A stretch of 64,000 nucleotides of DNA from Labia minor (GCA_963082975.1 OY720350.1:19190910-19254909), one strand, 5' to 3'. Counted from the first letter of the stretch, positions 1 through 11,928 are shown. Made by a program: numbers and translations. Notes: generated by a model from the sequence alone, not told the origin.

Positions 1-517
1 TTTTATTTTATTTATAATATATAGCTGAAGTAGCCGGCGTTGCCCGTGATCATAATACGGAGGCTGTGACGTCATGAAGGGCTGGGTGACGTCATATAAT
101 TTTAAATTAAGAAAAACATAATGAAGATGATTTTTCCCGAGGATAAAACCAATACATTCGTGGTGATATGTAAAAAAATCTCCTCATGTGAAATTTGGTG
201 TGAAAATAACCCTTCCCATCCTATCGTCGATAGCTAATACTACCACTTCCGGTTTCCGGATTTGCACCAAAAGTTGATCAATTCATCCCTCTGATGCATT
301 AAGTAAATATACCAAATTTCATCAAAATCCGTTGAGCCGTTCAGGCTGTACACATCTATACGGACAGACGGAAGGACGGACGGACGCACGGACAGACATG
401 ATGCTAAAAATACTTTTTTCTGTTAAGAAAATGCATGATTCGTGGAGATATGTAAAAATCTCCACATGTGAAATTTGGTGTGAAAACAATACCTCCCTTA
501 CTATCGTCGGTCGGTAA
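1..517 (-). mobile_element. Family A Helentron-like element, copy A1 (cut by window edge)
   Basis: Reverse-strand copy. Its 5' terminus (TTACCGACCGACGATAGT) lies at 500-517 and the element runs leftwards off the window, so the 3' hairpin end is missing. Visible parts are a (GTCY)n tract at about 359-397, the core that reads GATGAAATTTGGTA on the reverse strand, and two perfect TGACGTCA palindromes at 67-74 and 87-94. It has an extra segment at about 20-62 that is shared with the copy at 9081 but not with the copy at 851, so there are at least two subfamilies. It is non-coding; the small ORF across the GTCY tract is a translation artefact. Helentron assignment is by structure only. Confidence 0.75.
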
Positions 518-850
518 AAAACAAAGTAAACAAAATAAAAATAAAAGATTTATAAGAGATAAGATTATAAGAGAGATATTATAAGATAAGATTTAATAAT
601 ATTAGATCATATTTATTCAATAGTTTATTTTGAATAAGATATTCTTTAATTATCATTTTAAATGAATATTAATTAAAGAAAGAAATTGTTTTTATAATAT
701 CCTAAATAATATGTAACAATTTTCAAGATAGAAATTTATTACAATTATTAAATTTTGCATCATTGCATCAATCTGATTAAAATGAATTGAACTGGGGTCC
801 TCAATAATACAAACAAACAATTTTAGCTAGCATAATGAGATTAAAAAATA
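518..850. other. AT-rich spacer between A1 and A2
   Basis: Low-complexity A/T sequence with no recognisable gene, repeat end or RNA. It separates two same-orientation family A copies of different subfamilies. Confidence 0.6.
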
Positions 851-1496
851 AATAAGTTGACCTGTGGCCAGGTCCGAACCGACCGACGGTTTGAAATAAA
901 TTAATTTCAAGCTACAGAAACAATTTCAAATAATTTTCATATATCTATTAATGTAATAAAAAACAGATATGGATACTTAAATAATAAATATAAACATTTT
1001 AAATTTTATTTTATTTATAATATATATGCAAGACCAGGCTGTGACGTCATGAATGGTTGGATGACGTCATATAATTTTAAATCAAGAAAAAACTAATAAA
1101 TATGATTTTTCTCGAGGATAAAACCAATACAAAGTGCATGATTCGTGGTGATATATAAAAAAATCTCCTTTGGTGTGAAAATAACCCTTTCCTTCCTATC
1201 GTCGAACGCTAATACTACCACTTCCGGTTTCCGGAATTGCACCAAAAGTTGATCAATTCATCCCACTGATGCATTAAGTAAATATACCAAATTTCATCAA
1301 AATCGGTTGAGCCGTTCAGGCTGTACACATCTATACGGACGGACAGACGGACAGACGGACGGACAGACGGACAGACATCATGCTAAAAATACTTTTTTCT
1401 GTTTAGAAAATGCATGATTCGTGGAGATATGTAAAAATCTCCACATGTGAAATTTGGTGTGAAAACAATACCTCCCTTACTATCGTCGGTCGGTAA
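851..1496 (-). mobile_element. Family A Helentron-like element, copy A2 (full length)
   Basis: Complete reverse-strand copy. The 3' end is at 851: an AATAAGTT tail, then a 6-bp-stem hairpin (GACCTG/CAGGTC) and the inverted motif CCGACCGACGG. The 5' terminus is at 1496. A (GTCY)n tract lies at about 1335-1378. Two perfect TGACGTCA sites occur at 1042-1049 and 1062-1069. The 5' ~85 bp is repeated imperfectly inside the element. It has no coding capacity, so it would need replication proteins in trans if mobile. Confidence 0.8.
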
Positions 1497-2224
1497 AAAT
1501 ATATAAACTTACCTGAAAATAATTAGATATTTATTTAATAAAATTAAATTTTTAAGTAAATAAATAAATAAAATCAAAATTCAAAATTAATCAAGTAAAA
1601 AAGGCAATTGAAATGTTTTAAATTATCTAAAAAAAAACAATTAATAATTAATAAATAACAATTAATAATTAATACAAATAATATGATCAAAAAATAAATA
1701 AAATTAAATTAAATAAATAAAACGTTTTAAATAGAAATTAAAACTAATTGATATTATGAAAAACAATTTTAAACAAATGTATTTAATTAAATTATTAAAT
1801 TTAAAAAATATTAAATGATATTTAGCTTAAATATAAAAATTAAAATAAAAAGAAATTACTTAAAAAAATTAAAACTATAATAATAATATTAAAATATATA
1901 TAAAATTACCTGAAAATAATTAGATATTTATTTGATAAAATTAATTAATTATCTTATTATTATTTATCCAAGTAATATCATCTATTTCTATTCGACACTG
2001 AGAAGGAAGGGATTCACAGCACAGAGCATCCTTACAGTCACAGTCAATAGAGAGTAAAAAAAATGAAGACCGCCGTTTTTTAAAATAATTAAATTATTTT
2101 ATAGATTATAAAATAAAAATTATTGTATTAACATTAAAAATTATAAAATAAAAATTATTGTATTAACATTAAAAATATTGAAATAAAAAATAATATTTAG
2201 TTTGATTTAATAAGTAAAAATATT
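1497..2224. other. AT-rich intergenic stretch with a short tandem duplication
   Basis: Mostly low-complexity A/T. A roughly 36-bp unit is repeated back to back at about 2105-2177. A short higher-complexity patch lies at 1985-2070. No gene is seen. Confidence 0.5.
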
Positions 2225-2490
2225 ATAAACATTTTTTGTGAGAATTTCTCGGAGTGGTAGGGAGGTTAGATAGGCACAACTTTTATTCCAAATGTTCGTC
2301 CTCCCTTGCTGTGACGTCATCAATAAGAAAATGTAAAGAAAAGGGCTGTTTTTAGGGTTTTCCCGACAATTATTCGATTTTTTCTCGCCGGAAAAACCAT
2401 CCTTGGACTTCAACGAACATTTTAAAAAAAGAATTGTCAAAATTGGTCCAGGCGTTATTGAGTGATGCAATTACGAAAGTCATTTTTATT
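2225..2490. repeat. Unassigned GC-richer segment, possibly a decayed Helentron-like core
   Basis: This segment is less AT-rich than its surroundings. It has a TGACGTCA palindrome near 2310 and, at 2440-2480, wording of the type 'AATTGGTCCAGGCGTTATTGAG', which resembles cores found in many arthropod non-autonomous repeats. No second copy or clear end is visible here. The 87-residue reverse-strand ORF inside shows no known domain. Confidence 0.3.
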
Positions 2491-2530
2491 TATAAGATTG
2501 TTTGTATATTAAATTAAATAATAAATTATT

Positions 2531-2818
2531 AAAAAAAAACTTGTTTATATACACGATTTTTAATCAAAAATACCCTAAAAAGTAGAAAATAAAAAATTAA
2601 TTCATCCTTAAATATTATCCTTTGCATATGCCCAACAAAAAAGCTTGGGCGTATATGAACATGAGTAGTAGATAAAGAATTTAATATTATTATATGCGCC
2701 CCACTATTTTTTGTTGGGCATATGTAAAGGATAATATTCAAGGTTTAACTAATATTTTATTTTCTATTTTTTAGGGCATTTTTGATTAAGAAGCGTGTAT
2801 ATTAGAAAGTTTTTTTTA
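2531..2818. mobile_element. Foldback MITE with ~105-bp inverted arms
   Basis: The arm at about 2531-2640 is the near-perfect reverse complement of 2706-2818 (both contain TTTGCATATGCCCAACAAAA or its complement), with a loop of about 65 bp. The whole unit would fold into one long hairpin. It has no ORF of its own; the 70-residue reverse ORF is a shadow. This is typical of miniature inverted-repeat elements; the superfamily is not determinable. Confidence 0.8.
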
Positions 2819-4583
2819 TTAACTTATTTTCAAGTTTTTAGTTTTTTTTTAATATTTTATTGTTTGTCAGATGTAAAACATTGCACTATTGACTACTATT
2901 TAAATCTGTTATCCTCGAACATATATTAGATTCTTCGCGTAGTTTGTAGGCCTTTTCTAGATGACATTGTTTATGCAAGTGGCTTATTAAGCCATCGGCA
3001 TTACTGCCGTGTACTTGCGTCACTGAGTTATTTTCGAAATGACAGAACAACACAAGCACATTAAATAGAAAATGTATAGAATATATAAAATATAAAAAAT
3101 TGTAAATATAAATATAACATTTTATTATCATCGATCATTTAAATTCACAATTTTTTTAAAATTCACAATTTTTCTTTTTGTTTATCATCGACGTTCAATA
3201 TACGTTTCAAATTTGAGCGAAATCGCTCAATTATGGTTAAAATTCAATTACAAATTTTTAACGATACAGACAGACAGAAATGTCAAGTTAATAAAAATCG
3301 TATAAAAAGACAAAAATCTTAATCTTAAGAATTTTTTTGAAAATTTACAAAAGCAAAAATTATCCTGGCAAAGATATATTCAAAAAATGATTGAACTTGT
3401 TTGACTGCATACAAGTTTGGAAATTTTACACTTTTTTATAAACAAAAAAATCTATAATTATATATAAATAAATACTAAATTATTTTAAATCCAATTAAGT
3501 AATATTAATTTTTATGAAAAAAAAAAAAATAATTGAATATTAAGAAAATACTTTTACTATCCTTAATGACTTTATTTTTCAATCTTTTTCCTCCTCTTTG
3601 GAATTTCTATTGAATTCAAATTTTAAAACAATTTATCATTTTTATTTAACATTGTAAATAATTTTTTTTTCTCATAATATTTTTCCTTTAATTAAAAACG
3701 AATTAATATTCATTTAGTTATACAATTATAAAACAATAAATCCATTTATTTAATTTTTTAAAAAAAGTAATTTTTTTTTCAATATTTTTCTATCCGGTTA
3801 TATAAATCTAACTAATGTTGCATAAAATTTGCAAATGCAATTGCATAAGAATGAAAAAACATACTATTTATTGAGCGGTATGTCGCCTTTCCTCTCTCTC
3901 TCTTCGAAAAAGGATGATTTCCGCTATTCGAAAACACAATAGGCAAATATTAGGCTAGAAGGTTAAAGATTATACAAAAGAATCGTTTCTTATTTACTAT
4001 TTATTTAATCTGGGAATAGGAAATGTCATTTGGTTCGTTTTTTTTAATATATTATATATTATTAAGGGTAACGCGTTAAGACTTTTGAATAGATTTTTAG
4101 GTATACAAAAAAATAAATAAATAAATTATTGTACTTCCGTGTAATTTAATAAAATATTTATTTTGATAAAGTAATCATATCATTTGAATATTATATCTAT
4201 ATATTTTATTCGTGATAATATTTTGATAATATATATTATATGTAAATTTAACAAGGTCAAGATGTTTTCATGTTAACGTGATTGTTTTCCAAACATACAA
4301 AATAAAGATAATATATATTATATATTATATTTTATTCTAAAATTGTCAATTCTATTCGTATTTCTTTATTTTCTTTATCAAATAAGTGGATGACATATTT
4401 ATAATCTTGTTATATATTTAAATAACGAAACCATGGTAAATCCTTTCACTTGTATATATTTTAATAAATTATTATTAAAAACATTAGAATATGATATACC
4501 AAGTATTTTTTTAGAAATATAGTTAATAATAACGCTAGAACTAAATAATCAAAAGATATATAAAATCAAGGTGATTCTATGGA
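2819..4583. other. AT-rich gene-free stretch
   Basis: Low-complexity A/T with poly-T and poly-A runs. Between about 3195 and 3310 there is a short CAGACAGACAGA tract beside a 'caaatttgagcgaaatcgctc' motif, which may be a worn Helentron-like fragment. A small more complex patch lies at 3880-3970. No gene was recognised. The 81-residue reverse ORF at 2886-3131 shows no familiar domain. Confidence 0.5.
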
Positions 4584-4876
4584 AGGGGTGTCAAATTCAT
4601 TGGTACACTTGGGCCAAACAAACCAGGTTTAACTTTAGGCGGGCCGCAAAAAAAACATTTTACCATTTTTTTTTATTTTAGAGATAAATTGAAATTTTTT
4701 TAAAAAAGTCGAAAGAGGTCGGGCCGCAAAAATAGTTGTGGCGGGCCCCATGCAGCCCGCGGGCCGCGAGTGTATGGTATTCTATTGTTTTCCACTCGAA
4801 TAGAATTATAATATCCCTAACTATATATTTGACAGTACATTTAAAAAAAAAAAAATTAATGACCATTTGACACCTT
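4584..4876. mobile_element. hAT-like MITE, family D copy D1
   Basis: The left end reads GGGGTGTCAAATTCAT and matches the reverse complement of the right end of the copy at 12536-13304 over more than 50 bp (both contain the stretch corresponding to GGGCCAAACAAAC...TTTAACTTTAGGCGGGC). The right end reads CATTTGACACCTTG. GC-rich words (GGGCCGC, GCAGCCCGCGGG) stand out from the AT background. A roughly 90-bp AT stretch near 4770-4860 looks like a later insertion. Non-coding. Confidence 0.65.
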
Positions 4877-5260
4877 GAAACTTTCATCTGCCCCAATCGA
4901 CATTAAGACCCTGGTTTAAAGGTCCTTTCCTAAGGGTAACTGAGAAGAGCTCATCCGTTACAGGCATCAAATGGCTTGTTAACGATTCTCTCTCTCTCCC
5001 CCCCCCCCTCCTCCCCTTCACCTTCATCAACTATTCGAACAGTCTAACAAACCCGACATCTCTCTTCTAATTTATATCAGTTATATATATATGATTCACA
5101 CAAATTTGTTTGCTTTTTCTTTCTCTAAATTTCGCTTCTTCTAATAGACGATCTTGTTTGCGTGACATTCGCCCCCGAATTCTCATCCACTCCCACTCAA
5201 TTATATCTAAATGGATGATTGTATAAGAAAAATAAAGTGGGTTAGAAGGTATCTTTTCAC
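4877..5260. other. Higher-complexity island with C tract
   Basis: Mixed-composition, apparently single-copy sequence between AT-rich blocks. It contains (CT)n leading into an 11-C tract at 4998-5008. No ORF, splice-like pattern or repeat end could be assigned. Confidence 0.35.
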
Positions 5261-5521
5261 AATAATAGTCTAATAAATAACGATTTTCAAATCTAATAGA
5301 TATATTTATGTACTAAATCACATTTCATAGAAATTGAATCAAATAGAATAAAATTCTTTTTTAATGAAATATTTTTAATTTAAATTTTATTTAAATATTA
5401 ACGAAGTTATATTGGGAATATAACATGCCTATACACTTATATTTAAGAAAATGAAAATGAAAATAATATACCAGTTAAAAAATAATATAAAAATCTAGAC
5501 ACGTATTTAAAATAAAATAAA
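5261..5521. other. AT-rich spacer
   Basis: Low-complexity sequence. No feature seen. Confidence 0.5.
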
Positions 5522-6465
5522 CTCGACTATCTTGCAATTTGAATTGAATTAAAAAACTTATATTATATTTAAATTAAATTTAATTAATTATGAATTATAA
5601 ATTAAAATTAATAAATAATATTGATTAAACCAGTGCGTGTTTGACTCTTTGTTGATGGCACCACGTCACGTGCTGGTGCGTGATTTGCATGTTAAAAAAT
5701 TAATTCCGGTACTTTCAGAGATTCAATCAAGCTGAAATTCTATATAACAGTGTGGTGTCCCACACTACAAATTAATTGTAGTTGACTCCATCTCTTTGGC
5801 AATAATTACTAGCCTTCTCTATCATCCAACATCCTAGTCTCCCACACATACAAAAGTCATCATCATTTTCAATGGATCTACATCTAATAAATAGATTTCA
5901 ATGCAGGGGTGAAAAGACATTTATAAAAACACGGCTTTACAATCTCAGACTCAACATAAATATTTATATAGGCTAGGAGCTGTCAAAGAGATGGAGACAT
6001 AATTCAATTTATTGTTTCATACCAACCTCCTCATATACAAAATTTAACAGCTGTTACTACTTTCTTAGTTTGTGCATATTGGCGCGGCGACATCTATTTG
6101 TAGTGTGGGGCACCACAATCAGTTTTATACAATTTTTAATCAATATGAAAAACTAAAAAAACATATATCTTTAGTTTTACGACCAGAGGAAAATAAATTA
6201 AAACGTAGGTAGTGACTCTCTTCCGGATGAGCTACATTTCTCAAAAGTTGTTAGAAAACTACGAATTTTGAATAATTCCTGTGTACCAAATTTCATTATT
6301 ATAGGTCAAACGGTTTTTGCGTAATCTTGTCTATATACACACATACATACACACACACAGACATTTTTTTCAACCTTAGTGAAAATGATTCACGAACTTT
6401 GAAAACGTATAAAAACATGAAAAATTTGACAAGATTGGAATATTATCTCTCTCTTAAAGTAAAAA
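5522..6465 (-). mobile_element. Family B Helentron-like element, copy B1, carrying C1
   Basis: Reverse-strand copy. The 3' end begins at 5522 (ACTCGACTATCTTGC), but the terminal hairpin has been lost. Downstream are the GCGCGTG/CACGTG-bearing region, element C1, the (GT)n tract near 6335-6362 and a degraded 5' end at about 6460. Divergent, and presumably immobile. Confidence 0.75.
5751..6117. mobile_element. TIR element C, copy C1 (internally shortened)
   Basis: Starts TGTGGTGTCCCACACTAC and ends TAGTGTGGGGCACCACA. It is flanked by AACAG and ATCAG, a decayed form of the AGCAG duplication seen at the other C copies. Part of the left inverted arm is deleted compared with the copy at 15197. Non-coding. 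Confidence 0.75.
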
Positions 6466-7576
6466 GAAGAGTTACCTAAAAATAATCTGGGGACAACAAC
6501 ATATATCCTATATATAATTAATTTCAAAATTAATGAAAATGTTGAGTATCGTAAAATAGAATAGTCATATAGTATACCTTATAATGTATTTTTCAATTTT
6601 TTTAAGAGCCATTTTTTATTAATATCTATTCACATTTTTTTTTTTTTTTTATAACTCGAAAAATTCTTAATTCCATTTGACATTTTAAAATTTTAATCTC
6701 ATTTCATCTCATTAAGGAACATAATTAAAGCGCCTTTGTAATTAATCTATCATTAATTTTTTCGATGATGATTATAAAAGAGGACCGATACGAAATAATT
6801 CTTAAGGGTCTATCAATTCATATCTCGTTAGGATGAAAATATTCTACATTTTTTTTTTTTTAGTAAGATGACATAATATGTAACTCGAATTCTAATGTAA
6901 TTATGAATAATTATAACAAATAAAACTAAAGAGGGTATCTTCTTTTATATATAGAATGATAAATTAAGATTCTGATGAAAAAAATAAAGTGTCATAAAAA
7001 TTATATTTTTAACATTTCTGATTTGATTTTGATTAAAAATATGATTATTGAATAAAAATAATAATAATAAAATTGTATTGATATTTTAAAGGTGGATCAG
7101 AGTTCAAGTTAAAAAAAATAAAAATTATTTTTTATTTAATTTTGTAATTGATAAGCAACTCTCCTCCCCTCCACACCTCTACCATGATATAAATTCTTAG
7201 AAATGATAAGTTAATTATTTTTATGGTGAATTTATTTTAAAAATAAATAATATTAATTCCACACTTTTTTTTTATTATAAATACTAATTCACATTTACTT
7301 CACTTGACATTTAAAACCTACATTAGTTTTTTGTGTGTTTTTGTTGATCGAGCCTTAATGAAATATTATCATCATAATACGCGTATGTATTATTATAATA
7401 TTATACTACTATAGCTTATATAGTATACACAAGTAAAAATATTCAAAAATTTGTTTTATTAAAATATCATTAGTTTATGTATACAATAAACTATACATTT
7501 GATTATTAAAAATATCAGAAAATTCAAAAACAAAATCAAAATTATTTCACAAATTCATTTCTGTTCAATCATTTTT
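6466..7576. other. AT-rich gene-free stretch
   Basis: Low-complexity A/T with several poly-T tracts. No repeat end or coding pattern recognised. Confidence 0.5.
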
Positions 7577-8642
7577 TACTATCTCGCCAGAGATAGTATT
7601 GCGATCATGAAAATTTTTGATGTCGAGATTTTGATGTTTTTATACGTTTTGAAGGTCCCTGAGTCATTTTCCCTAAGGTTGAGAAAAATGGCTGTGTGTG
7701 TTTATGTAGACAAGATTACGGAAAAACGGTTTGAGTTAGTATAATTAAATTTGGTACATAGGCATTATTCATAATTCATAGTTCTCTATCAACTTTTCAG
7801 AAACATAGCTCAACCGGAAGAGGGTCATTAACTACAACGTTTTGATTTTTTTTCCTCTAAAGTGACCGTAAAAATAAAGATGTATGTTTGATAGTTTTTC
7901 ACATAATTAAAAATTATATAAAACTGCTATATATAGAATTTCAGCTTGAATGAATAGCTGAAAGTACCGGAATTAATTTTTTAACACTGTAAATCATATT
8001 GAATGGATTCTAAATCATTTTAAGTATGAAGAAAATCATATTTCATATTAAATGTTTTATTTATTTGATTTTATTTATATATATTTAATTATAATTTTGT
8101 TGAACTGTACAGAATGATAAGATTGTATAATTTGTATGCCGAGTTGGAAAAAACAAATAAAGTTTGTTATTATTAATAAATTATTCATATATGTTCAACA
8201 TTTATCAAAATTTTCTTTTACTTGATTATTGTTATTATTGTAATTTTTATTATTAAGGATTGACATTTATTTTCAAAATGTTCTAAAGTTTGATTTTGAT
8301 TTTACATCAATATTGTAAATACTATTTATATATAGGTATTAATTTCTATTTTATTATGTATTTTTTTTTGTTTTGTATTAATTTTTTTATTATTTTATGT
8401 ATTTAATTAGACTTTTGTTGGACTGTACAGAATGATAAAATTGTATAATTTGTATGCCGAGTTGGCAAAAACAAATAAATGTTTATTATTATTAATAAAA
8501 AAAAGAGCCAAACATGCGTTGGTATAATAAGTATTATTAATTAATTTTAATTGATAATTTATATTTAATTTAATTTAAATATAATATATTATGTTATTTA
8601 ATCCAATTCAAATTGCGAGAGAGTCGAGTGGAGACACTCCAG
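7577..8642 (+). mobile_element. Family B Helentron-like element, copy B2, interrupted
   Basis: The intact 5' end TACTATCTCGCC lies at 7577, and the 3' end with the TGGAGACACTCCAG hairpin at 8630-8642. Between about 8000 and 8500 the element is interrupted by an insertion that carries a duplicated retroposon-like tail. The C site is empty in this copy. A weak 81-residue ORF over the 5' part is not a gene; similar peptides arise wherever this repeat occurs. Confidence 0.8.
8068..8499 (+). repeat. Two direct copies of a ~110-bp retroposon-like 3' tail inside B2
   Basis: A unit of about 110 bp occurs at 8068-8178 and again at 8386-8499. Each ends with a GACTGTACAGAATGATAA-type block, then GTATGCCGAGTTGG and AATAAA followed by TTATTATTA repeats. 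The polyadenylation-like word and tandem TTA tail suggest the 3' end of a non-LTR retroelement, duplicated in place. No coding part is attached. Confidence 0.55.
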
Positions 8643-9080
8643 ATTTGACTCTTCTATTTCTTTTGTTACTTACCTCATTGTTATATTTTTTCAATTATAT
8701 TATTTTTCAGTATATTAAGATTTTTAATTTTGCAAGTAAATACTTTGAATAATTTTAAAATTTTTATTTAAATTCCCTTTAACAAATAAAATCCCTAAAA
8801 TGATTTTCTCTTTGAAAATGTTTTTAATTTAGAAATTTAATAATATATATTAAAATCTCATATTTGTTGAAATTATTATTTAGAGTCAAAGATCTTTATG
8901 TGTATTATAAATTGATTTTTTTTTATTATTATTTTAACATATGTTCAAGTCATTCCACCAAAATTCGTATTTTTTTCATTAAATACATGCAAAAAATGAT
9001 AGATATTAGAATGAGAATAAGATATTTTCCTAAGTTTTTTATATGACCGATTGAATCGTTTTAAAATTCGCTCCTCATTT
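8643..9080. other. AT-rich spacer
   Basis: Low-complexity sequence. The overlapping 60-residue ORFs here have no coding features. Confidence 0.5.
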
Positions 9081-9726
9081 TTACCGACCGACGATAGTAA
9101 GGGATGTATTGTTTTCACACCAAATTTCACATGTGGAGATTTTTACATATCTCCACGAATCATGCATTTTCTTAACAGAAAAAAGTATTTTTAGCATCAT
9201 GTCTGTCCGTCCGTCTGTCCGTCCGTATAGATGTGTACAGCCTGAACGGCTCAACGGATTTTGATGAAATTTGGTATATTTACTTAATGCGTCAGTGGGA
9301 TGAATTGATCAACTTTTGGTGCAAATCCGGAAACCGGAAGTGGTAGTATTAGCGATCGACGATAGGAAGGGAAGGGTTATTTTCACACCAAATTTCACAT
9401 GAGGAGATTTTTTTACATATCACCACGAATGTATTGGTTTTATCCTCGGGAAAAATCATCTTCATTATGTTTTTCTTAATTTAAAATTATATGACGTCAC
9501 CCAGCCCTTCATGACGTCACAGCTCCTTATTATGATCACGTGCAACGCCGGCTACTTCAGCTTAATATTATAAATAAAATAAAATTAAAAATATTTATGT
9601 TCTATCCATATCTGATTTTTATTACATTAATAGATATATTAAAATTATTTGAAATTGTTTCTGTAGCTGGAAATTAATTTATTTCAAACCGTCGGTCGGT
9701 TCGGACCTGGCCACAGGTCAACTTAT
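9081..9726 (+). mobile_element. Family A Helentron-like element, copy A3 (full length)
   Basis: The 5' end is TTACCGACCGACGATAG at 9081. The (GTCY)n tract is at about 9201-9226, and the two perfect TGACGTCA sites are at 9492-9499 and 9512-9519. The 3' hairpin GACCTGGCCACAGGTC is near 9704-9719, followed by AACTTATTTT. It shares the extra 'CGCCGGCTACTTCAGCTT' segment with A1. Confidence 0.82.
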
Positions 9727-10151
9727 TTTTGTTTTTTTTTAAATAAATAAAAATAAAAAGGACCCTCAATTTTTTTCCCCTCATTTACTTTATGCTATTT
9801 ATTTTCTTCATAGAGCATATTTTTTGAAGTGACCTTTATAAAATTACATAACATATGTTATAATTACCTTGATACGCTTAACTCTGGGGTAATATTTTTT
9901 TTATCACACATTGAACACGAATACAATTACAATAAAGAAACAAGTAGGGAAAAAACTTGAAACGGTCTTTTTATGATTATATACTTTGCTTTTAATCTGT
10001 AATTAATTTTTTTCTTTTAAAAACGTTCAAATCATCCTGGATTTGATTAATTTTTTTTATATATCCATAAAAACAATTTTTAAAAGACAGAACAAAAAAC
10101 ATTTTTTTTTTTGTGAATAATCAGTCAACATCTGTTTTTGGAAAATAATTA
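9727..10151. other. AT-rich spacer
   Basis: Low-complexity sequence. No gene seen. Confidence 0.5.
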
Positions 10152-10398
10152 CAATTGAAGACCTTAGAGCGAAACAGTGGTAAGCCACAAAATCAAAATG
10201 TTGAGATATTGCAGTTTAAAGTGTAGAAAAAAGATAGAAAACATTGGGTTTACTGCATATATTTCAAATTTGCTCAATATGTAATATCAGTAAAGGGAAA
10301 AAGTCAGCAATTATTATTTCTTAGATATATATAATTAAGAATAAAACAATTTTCTACAAATGTGGCTTACCATTGTTTCGCTCTAAGGTCTTCAATTG
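10152..10398. mobile_element. MITE H with 38-bp terminal inverted repeats
   Basis: The left end at 10152-10189 and the right end at 10361-10398 are reverse complements with a single mismatch (CAGTGG against CAATGG). Both contain CTTAGAGCGAAAC or its complement. The interior is about 170 bp of AT-rich non-coding DNA. The superfamily is not assigned because the target duplication is ambiguous. Confidence 0.82.
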
Positions 10399-10428
10399 AA
10401 TTTACTTGAGTACATTTTTTCAACAAAT

Positions 10429-11157
10429 CTGGAATGTCTCAACTCGACTATCTCGCAATTCGAATTGGATTAAATAACTTATATTATATTTAAATTAAAT
10501 TTAATTAATTATGAATTATAAATTAAAATTAATAAATAATATTGATTAAATTACCAGCGCGTGTTTAACTCATTATTGATGGCACCACACCAACACCACG
10601 TGCTGGAGCGTGATTTACAATATTAAAAAATTAATTCCTTTACTTTCAGCGATTCAATTAAGCTGAATTTCTATATATAGCGGTGCGGTGTCCCACACTA
10701 CAAATAGATGGCGCCGCGCCAACTTGCACCAATTCAGAAAGTAGTAACAACTGTTAACTATTGTATATAGTAAGGATGGTATGAAATAATAATTTGTAGC
10801 TCTCTCCATCTTTTTGGTAATGATTTTAAAACATTTAATAAATTTTTATTTGTAATCAAAACTTTGAGAATTGTTTTAAAGAATTAAATCATTTTCAACC
10901 TCAGACTCAGCATAATAAATATTTATTTAGGCTTGAGAGGTGCCATAAAGATGGAGACATAACTCAATTTATTGTTTCATACCATCCTCATCATATACAA
11001 AATTTAACAGCTGTTACTACTTCCTGAGTTGGTGAATATTGGCGTGGCGACATCTATTTGTAGTGTGAGGCACCACAAGCAGTTTTATACATTTTTAATC
11101 ATATGAAAAACTGTTAAACATATATCTTTAGTTTTACGACCACTTTATAGGAAAAGG
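10429..11157 (-). mobile_element. Family B Helentron-like element, copy B3, carrying C2 (5'-truncated)
   Basis: Reverse-strand copy. The 3' hairpin end lies at 10429 (CTGGAATGTCTCAACTCGAC, with stem mutations). It runs through the AT-rich block and element C2, then stops at about 11157 within the internal region, so the (GT)n tract and 5' end are missing. Confidence 0.78.
10684..11077. mobile_element. TIR element C, copy C2
   Basis: Starts TGCGGTGTCCCACACTAC and ends GTGAGGCACCACA. The flanks are AGCGG on the left and AGCAG on the right, matching the 5-bp duplication. The left arm carries AGATGGCGCCGCGCC. Non-coding. Confidence 0.8.
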
Positions 11158-11265
11158 AGAGATAGTCAAAATAAATTATTTAATTAATTACAAAATAAAT
11201 CGTAAAGTTTGTTACCATTTGCCATATTAATATTTTATTATATTCACAATATTATCCATGAATTT

Positions 11266-11928
11266 TTACCGACCGACGATAGTAAGGGAGGTATTGTTTT
11301 CACACCAAATTTCACATGTGGAGATTTTTACATATCTCCACGAATCATGCATTTTCTAAACAGAAAAAAGTATTTTTAGCATGATGTCTGTCCGTCCGTC
11401 TGTCCGTCCGTCTGTCCGTCTGTCCGTCCGTATAGATGTGTACAGCCTGAACGGCTCAACGGATTTTGATGAAATTTGGTATATTTACTTAATGCGTCAG
11501 TGGGATGAATTGATAAACTTTTGGTGCAAATCCGGAAACCGGAAGTGGTAGTATTAGCGATCGACGATAGGAAGGGAAGGGTTATTTTCACACCAAATTT
11601 CACATGAGGGGATTTTTTTATATATCACCACGAATCATGCACTTTGTATTGGTTTTATCCTCGGGAAAATCATATTTATTAGTTTTTTCTTGATTTAAAA
11701 TTATATGACGTCATCCAGCCATTCATGACGTCACAGCCTGGTCTTACATATAAATATATACATATATTATAAATAAAATAATATTAAAAATATTTATGTT
11801 ATATGCCTATCTGTTTTTTATTACATTAATAGATATATTAAAATTATTTGAAATTGTTTCTGTAGCTGGAAATTAATTTACTTCAAACCGTCGGTCGGTT
11901 CGGACCTGGCCACAGGTCAACTTATTTT
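11266..11928 (+). mobile_element. Family A Helentron-like element, copy A4 (full length)
   Basis: 5' end at 11266, a long (GTCY)n tract at about 11386-11431, TGACGTCA at 11706-11713 and 11726-11733, and the 3' hairpin and AACTTATTTT tail at 11903-11928. It belongs to the same subfamily as A2 (CAGCCTGGTCTTACAT after the palindromes). The 75-residue reverse ORF across it, with a (T-D-G-Q)-type repeat, is simply the GTCY tract translated. Confidence 0.82.

Noticed and set aside
7499-7744. ORFs reading IFDVEILMFLYVLKVPESFSL-like peptides, also at 19871, 13037 and 53442
   Set aside because: The shared peptide comes from the conserved non-coding head of family B, not from selection on a protein. 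Frames break at the (GT)n tract.
11376-11603. 75-residue ORF with a (T-D-G-Q) repeat on the reverse strand, and a similar one at 332-517
   Set aside because: These are the (GTCY)n tract and flanks of family A translated. The same peptide arises in other copies and the element has no coding structure.
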